This document shows positions 60,207-64,000 of a DNA stretch of 64,000 nt, piece by piece (positions within the stretch are counted from its first letter, which is position 1; each line of letters begins with the position of its first letter). The notes under the pieces were generated by a model that saw only the letters and a program-made list of their open reading frames with translations, was not told the DNA's origin and ran no database searches. Made by a program: the position numbers and the translations under genes. Origin of the DNA: Clostridia bacterium (GTDB lineage: Bacteria > Bacillota > Clostridia > Christensenellales > Aristaeellaceae); contig JAGBBA010000004.1 of NCBI GenBank assembly GCA_017938695.1, positions 17,872 to 81,871 on the forward strand, in the 5' to 3' direction.

Positions 60207-60223
60207 GGCAATTGCTCGGTAGG

Positions 60224-60271
60224 TACACCACAAGATGTGGTTTCCCCAGCTATGAACACACCACAAGCGGT
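60224..60271 (+). promoter_or_regulatory. Two tandem operator-like boxes (candidate NrdR sites)
   Basis: ACCACA-AGA-TGTGGT (60227-60241) is a perfect inverted repeat. A second box beginning ACCACAAG at 60260 (ACCACAAGCGGT) lies 33 bases downstream, about three helical turns. Both lie just after the start of transcription of nrdD. Paired boxes at about 31-33 base spacing are the known layout of NrdR operators. The remaining leader to 60384 contains a GAGGGAA/TTCCCTTTTC stem of unknown meaning. Confidence 0.5.
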
Positions 60272-60384
60272 AGAAAGTGCTATACCGTTTTTGAGGGAAA
60301 AGCCCACGGCGACAGCGGCGGTTCCCTTTTCTCATGCGCCGGTGAAAATGGCGCGTACAGCAGTACAACTCAGGAGGAGATTTC

Positions 60385-62706
60385 ATGGCGATCATCAACA
60401 TCCGTAAACGCGACGGCCGCATGGTAGAGTTTGACCAGGCCAAGATCGAGAATGCCATTCTGCGCGCCTTCCAGGCTTCTTCCAGTGCCAAGGGCCGCGA
60501 AACTGCCCAGGCCCTGGCCGAGCGCGTGGTGGCCGAGCTGGACAATAACGAGAACGTGTCTTCCACCCCCACGGTGGAGCAGGTGCAGGACACCGTTGAA
60601 CGGGTGCTGATCGAGAAGGGCTTTGTGCGCAGCGCGAAGGCCTACATTCTGTATCGCGCTGAGCGCAGCCGCGTGCGCGAAATGAACACCCGTCTGATGA
60701 AGACCTTCGAGGACATCACCTTCAAGGACGCCATCGACTCCGACATCAAGCGCGAGAACGCCAACATCAACGGCGATACCGCCATGGGCTCCATGCTCAA
60801 GTTCGGTTCCGAGGGTGCCAAGCAGTTCTACGATATGTATGTGCTGGATCCCCGTTTTGCCCAGGCGCACCGCGAGGGCGACATCCACATCCACGATCTG
60901 GACTTCTACACCCTGACCACCACCTGCTGCCAGATCCAGCTGTCCACCCTGTTCAAGGACGGCTTCTCCACCGGCCACGGCTATCTGCGCGAGCCCCAGG
61001 ACATCACCAGCTATGCCGCCCTGTGCTGCATCGCCATCCAGGCGAACCAGAACGACCAGCACGGCGGCCAGAGCGTGGTGGACTTCGACTACGGCATGGC
61101 TCCCGGCGTGAAGAAGACCTTCATCAAGCGTTACCGCATGAACATGTCCCGCGCCCTGGAGCTGCTGGTGGGCGATGAGCATGCTGAAGAGAACGCTGCC
61201 GAGATCATGAGCAAGCTGGCTGAGAGCGGCATGTCCCCCTCCCTGGAGCCCAGCGAGGAGCAGAACGCTGCCGTGCTGGCCCTGCTGATGGAAAAGATCA
61301 ACGACGAAGTGCAGGCCAAGCACATCATCGACTTTGCCCAGAAGCACGCTTGGAAGGAAACCGACAAGGCCACCTTCCAGGCCATGGAAGCCCTGGTGCA
61401 CAACCTGAATACCATGAACAGCCGCGCCGGTGCGCAGGTGCCCTTCTCCTCCATCAACTACGGCATGGATACCTCTCCCGAGGGCCGCATGGTGATGAAG
61501 AACCTGCTCCACGCCACCGAGGACGGTCTGGGCGGCGGCGAGACCCCCATCTTCCCCATCCAGATCTTCCGCGTGAAGGAAGGCATCAACTTCAACCCCG
61601 GCGAGCCTAACTACGACCTGTACCGCCTGGCCATCAAGACCAGCGCGAAGCGTCTGTTCCCCAACTTCTCCTTTGTGGACGCGCCTTACAACCTGCAGTA
61701 CTACAAGCCCGGCCATCCCGAGACCGAGATCGCCTACATGGGCTGCCGTACCCGCGTGATGGGCAACGTGTACGATCCCAAGCGCGAAGTGGCTCCCCGC
61801 CGCGGCAATCTGTCCTTCACCTCCATCAACCTGCCCCGTATCGCCATCAAGGCCAACGGCGACGTGCAGTGGTTCTTTGAGGAGCTGGAGCGCAAGATGC
61901 AGCTGGTGGCCGCTCAGCTGGACGAGCGCATGGCCATCATCAGCAAGAAGAAGGTCCGCAACTTCCCCTTCCTGATGGGCCAGGGCGTGTGGATCGACTC
62001 CGAGCGTCTGGACTGGAACGACACCGTGGAGGAAGTCCTCAAGCACGGCACGCTGACCATCGGCTTCATCGGCCTGGCCGAAGCCCTGGTGGCCCTGCGC
62101 GGCAAGCATCACGGCGAATGTGAAGAGAGCCAGAACCTGGGTCTGGAGATCATCGGTGCCATGCGTTCCTTCACCGATAAGCTCTCCCGTGAGCGCGGCC
62201 TGAACTACACCCTGATCGCCACCCCCGCCGAGGGCCTGTCCGGCCGTTTCATCCGCCTGGACAAGGAGAAGTTCGGCGTGATCCCCGGCGTGACCGAGCG
62301 CGACTACTACACCAACAGCTTCCATGTGCCGGTGTATCACGCCTGCTCCGCCTTCCATAAGCTGTCCATCGAGGCACCTTATCATGCCCTGACCAACGCT
62401 GGCCACATCTCCTATGTGGAAATGGACGGCGATCCCCTGCAGAACCTGGACGCCTTTGAGAAGATCGTCCGCTTCATGCATGACAAGGGCATCGGCTACG
62501 GCTCCATCAACCACCCTGTTGACCGCGACCCCGTCTGCGGCTACAACGGCATCATCGGCGACGAGTGCCCCTGCTGCCACCGCAAGGAAGACGGCCGTCC
62601 CTTCGAGCGTATCCGCCGCATCACCGGCTACCTCGTCGGCACCCTGGATCGCTTCAACAACGCCAAGCGCGCCGAAGAACACGACCGCGTGAAGCACGGG
62701 GTTTAA
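60385..62706 (+). CDS. nrdD: Anaerobic ribonucleoside-triphosphate reductase
   Basis: 773 residues, class III reductase that makes dNTPs without oxygen. The N-terminal ATP-cone (INIRKRDGRMVEFDQAKIENAILRAFQAS, residues 4-95) gives allosteric control. The core includes HDLDFYTLTTTCCQIQL and SYAALCCIAIQANQNDQHGGQS. The C-terminal zinc site uses cysteines near C718, C728 and C730/C731 (VCGYNG, ECPCCHRK), and the glycyl radical is G748 in RITGYLVG. Strong AGGAGG ribosome site. Candidate NrdR boxes upstream. The activase nrdG follows after a 298-base gap filled by repeat copy F. Confidence 0.96.
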   Translation: MAIINIRKRDGRMVEFDQAKIENAILRAFQASSSAKGRETAQALAERVVAELDNNENVSSTPTVEQVQDTVERVLIEKGFVRSAKAYILYRAERSRVREMNTRLMKTFEDITFKDAIDSDIKRENANINGDTAMGSMLKFGSEGAKQFYDMYVLDPRFAQAHREGDIHIHDLDFYTLTTTCCQIQLSTLFKDGFSTGHGYLREPQDITSYAALCCIAIQANQNDQHGGQSVVDFDYGMAPGVKKTFIKRYRMNMSRALELLVGDEHAEENAAEIMSKLAESGMSPSLEPSEEQNAAVLALLMEKINDEVQAKHIIDFAQKHAWKETDKATFQAMEALVHNLNTMNSRAGAQVPFSSINYGMDTSPEGRMVMKNLLHATEDGLGGGETPIFPIQIFRVKEGINFNPGEPNYDLYRLAIKTSAKRLFPNFSFVDAPYNLQYYKPGHPETEIAYMGCRTRVMGNVYDPKREVAPRRGNLSFTSINLPRIAIKANGDVQWFFEELERKMQLVAAQLDERMAIISKKKVRNFPFLMGQGVWIDSERLDWNDTVEEVLKHGTLTIGFIGLAEALVALRGKHHGECEESQNLGLEIIGAMRSFTDKLSRERGLNYTLIATPAEGLSGRFIRLDKEKFGVIPGVTERDYYTNSFHVPVYHACSAFHKLSIEAPYHALTNAGHISYVEMDGDPLQNLDAFEKIVRFMHDKGIGYGSINHPVDRDPVCGYNGIIGDECPCCHRKEDGRPFERIRRITGYLVGTLDRFNNAKRAEEHDRVKHGV

Positions 62707-62940
62707 GGGGACTATGTCCCCTTAAGATCCCCTGCCAGAGGAGGCTTTGCCTCCTCTGGACTCCACCACCAGGGCCGTTCGGCCCTGGACCCATTCGGGG
62801 ATGGCGTTTGGTACGCACATAAAATGGGGTCACGGCGCAAATACGGTTGCGCCGCGACGCGTGGAAAGTTGCTTGTTTGAGCAAACCTTCTTGGCTCCCC
62901 TTGGGGGGAGCTGGCCGCCGCAGCGGCCTGAGAGGGGTTG
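62707..62940 (+). repeat. Modular intergenic repeat, copy F (nrdD-nrdG)
   Basis: Starts on the nrdD stop: TAAGGGGAC-TAT-GTCCCCTTA, then CAGAGGAGGC/GCCTCCTCTG, then CCAGGGCC/GGCCCTGG, core GGGGATGGC (62797) ... GGGGTCACGGCGC ... GCGCCGCGACGCG (to about 62861). A further inverted-repeat unit follows, GGCTCCCC-TTGGGG-GGAGC with CCGC/GCGG (62892-62937), related to the unit at 18784-18826. No gene seen before nrdG. Confidence 0.75.
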
Positions 62941-63004
62941 CGGTACCTGTAATATCAATTCAGGCCACATTTCGGTGTGGCCTTTTCCTTTCCAGGAGGT
63001 TCGT

Positions 63005-63520
63005 ATGGACATTCGCATTGCTGGCACGGTCAACGATTCTATTGTGGATGGGCCGGGCTACCGGTATACCATCTTCACCCAGGGGTGCCCCCATCATTGC
63101 CCGGGGTGCCACAACCCGGAAACGCATCCCTTTGAGGGCGGCAAGGTGGTGGATACCCAGGTGATCATCGACCAGTTCCGGGAGAATCCGCTGCTGGACG
63201 GTATTACGCTGTCCGGGGGTGACCCCATCTGCCAGCCGGAAGCGTGCCTGGTGCTGGCCAAGGCGGCCCATGAGAGCCGGCTGAATGTGTGGGCGTACAC
63301 GGGCTACACCTGGGAGGCTCTGCTGAAGGAGAACGATCCGGCGCGGATGGCTTTGCTGCAGGAGATCGACGTGCTGGTGGATGGGCCGTTTGTGCTGGCG
63401 AAAAAGTCGCTGGAGCTGAAGTTTTGCGGCAGCCGGAATCAGCGGCTGATTGATGTGAAAAAAAGCTTTGCCGCAGGGGAGGCAGTATTGTGGCAGCCCC
63501 CGACCTGGGATGTGCTCTAA
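63005..63520 (+). CDS. nrdG: Anaerobic ribonucleotide reductase-activating protein (radical SAM)
   Basis: 171 residues. The radical SAM cluster motif is C28-x3-C32-x2-C35 in TQGCPHHCPGCHNPETH; LSGGDPICQPEACLVLAK is the SAM-binding GGE-like region and LVDGPFVLAKKSLELKFCGSRNQRLIDVKKS the typical NrdG tail. It installs the glycyl radical in NrdD. Start at 63005 after CAGGAGG; the frame upstream runs through the repeat and is not coding. Confidence 0.95.
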   Translation: MDIRIAGTVNDSIVDGPGYRYTIFTQGCPHHCPGCHNPETHPFEGGKVVDTQVIIDQFRENPLLDGITLSGGDPICQPEACLVLAKAAHESRLNVWAYTGYTWEALLKENDPARMALLQEIDVLVDGPFVLAKKSLELKFCGSRNQRLIDVKKSFAAGEAVLWQPPTWDVL

Positions 63521-63549
63521 AAATTTTCCTGGAAAAAGTGAAAAAGTGA

Positions 63550-63578
63550 TTGACAGGCGAGGGGTATTGTGCTATAAT
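63550..63578 (+). promoter_or_regulatory. Consensus promoter of the tRNA cluster
   Basis: TTGACA (63550-63555), 17 bases, TATAAT (63573-63578). The transcript leader is bounded by the inverted repeat ATGCCGCAA (63597-63605) and TTGCGGCAT (63646-63654), which ends at the first base of tRNA-Arg. Confidence 0.88.
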
Positions 63579-63654
63579 TCCTAATTGTCAGCGAGAATGC
63601 CGCAAGGCAAAATCAATGACGCCGATGCCCTTGGAGGTCCCTGATTTGCGGCAT

Positions 63655-63731
<77 letters not shown>

Positions 63732-63735
63732 TCAT

Positions 63736-63811
63736 GGTGGCTATAGTTCAGTGGTAGAGCGCCAGATTGTGGCTCTGGATGTCGTGGGTTCGAACCCCAC
63801 TAGTCACCCCA
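63736..63811 (+). tRNA. tRNA-His (anticodon GTG)
   Basis: Extra G-1 opposite C73, the histidine identity element, acceptor GTGGCTA/TAGTCAC, anticodon loop TTGTGGC between CCAGA and TCTGG, T-arm GTGGG-TTCGAAC-CCCAC. CCA encoded. Confidence 0.95.
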
Positions 63812-63858
63812 TTTTTCTTCTACGGTCTGCTGCGATCTGCGGTGGAGACAGCCTGCGT

Positions 63859-63930
63859 TGGGGTGTAGCCAAGTGGTAAGGCACGGGACTTTGACTCCCG
63901 CATTCGCAGGTTCGAGCCCTGCCACCCCAG
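63859..63930 (+). tRNA. tRNA-Gln (anticodon TTG)
   Basis: Acceptor TGGGGTG/CACCCCA, anticodon loop CTTTGAC between CGGGA and TCCCG, T-arm GCAGG-TTCGAGC-CCTGC. Reads CAA. CCA not encoded. Confidence 0.95.
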
Positions 63931-63937
63931 CATGTAT

Positions 63938-64000
63938 GACCCATTAGCTCAGTCGGCAGAGCACTTGACTTTTAATCAAGGTGTCTGGAGTTCGAATCTC
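63938..64000 (+). tRNA. tRNA-Lys (anticodon TTT), cut by window end
   Basis: Begins GACCCAT, D-arm AGCTCAGTCGGCAGAGC, anticodon loop CTTTTAA between CTTGA and TCAAG, T-arm starts TGGAG-TTCGAATCTC at the window end. Only the 3' acceptor strand is missing. Confidence 0.93.

Overview
The window is chromosomal DNA from a GC-rich, anaerobic, monoderm member of the Clostridia (Bacillota), most likely an uncultured gut lineage. Signs of this are the yggS-sepF-yggT-ylmH-divIVA division cluster, a Bacillus-type PurR, DUF4364, MrfAB, a SigB-like sigma factor, the oxygen-sensitive NrdD/NrdG reductase, LplB/LplC-type sugar transport and strong Gram-positive ribosome binding sites. Assignment below class is not supported by what I can see. 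There is no prophage, plasmid origin, CRISPR array or complete insertion sequence; nearly all genes look native, except one AT-rich membrane gene beside a tRNA-Leu.

Layout. 1-4.3 kb (mostly minus): truncated plsX, a HIT protein, an M48 protease, tRNA-Glu and tRNA-Gln, a 46-residue membrane peptide (plus strand) and murG. 4.4-9.3 kb (plus): a LacI-type regulator with its own promoter and palindromic operator, a GH29 fucosidase and a GH31 alpha-xylosidase. 9.3-15 kb (plus): mrfA-mrfB DNA repair, a TPR protein, an ECF sigma factor behind an ECF-type promoter, a small membrane protein and lepB. 15-21.7 kb (minus): mfd, pth, purR, DUF4364 and a histidine-less HPr-like protein. 21.8-28.8 kb (plus): recD2, comF-like, an exported PIG-L deacetylase, GNAT, aspartokinase and a TSUP permease. 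28.8-35 kb (plus): RsbW-like and SigB-like pair, HlyD-like protein, then yggS-sepF-yggT-ylmH-divIVA. 35-41.2 kb (plus): nuclease-helicase, orphan E2-like acyltransferase, a second ECF sigma/anti-sigma pair, tyrA and DUF523.

41-60 kb: an AT-rich O-antigen-ligase-like gene and tRNA-Leu precede a pectin (rhamnogalacturonan-I) utilisation locus. On the plus strand are a GH106-like rhamnosidase, a PL11 lyase, a NodB deacetylase and the ABC sugar importer (two permeases and a binding protein). Convergent to it are GH105 and a GH112 phosphorylase, here best read as galactosyl-rhamnose phosphorylase. Most of the enzymes lack signal peptides, so the picture is import of oligosaccharides followed by cytoplasmic dismantling. 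A serine hydrolase and a CorA-family transporter follow; corA has a structured leader with short upstream ORFs. 60-64 kb: nrdD and nrdG, then a tRNA cluster (Arg, His, Gln, Lys) cut by the window end.

The most unusual structure is a family of modular intergenic elements: hairpin arrays followed by a core of about 66 bp. They lie after genes, always oriented with transcription, between codirectional genes (pth/mfd, hlyD-like/yggS, divIVA/helicase, permease/binding protein, nrdD/nrdG). The second is the corA leader, where an acidic, proline-containing upstream peptide overlaps an RNA stem.
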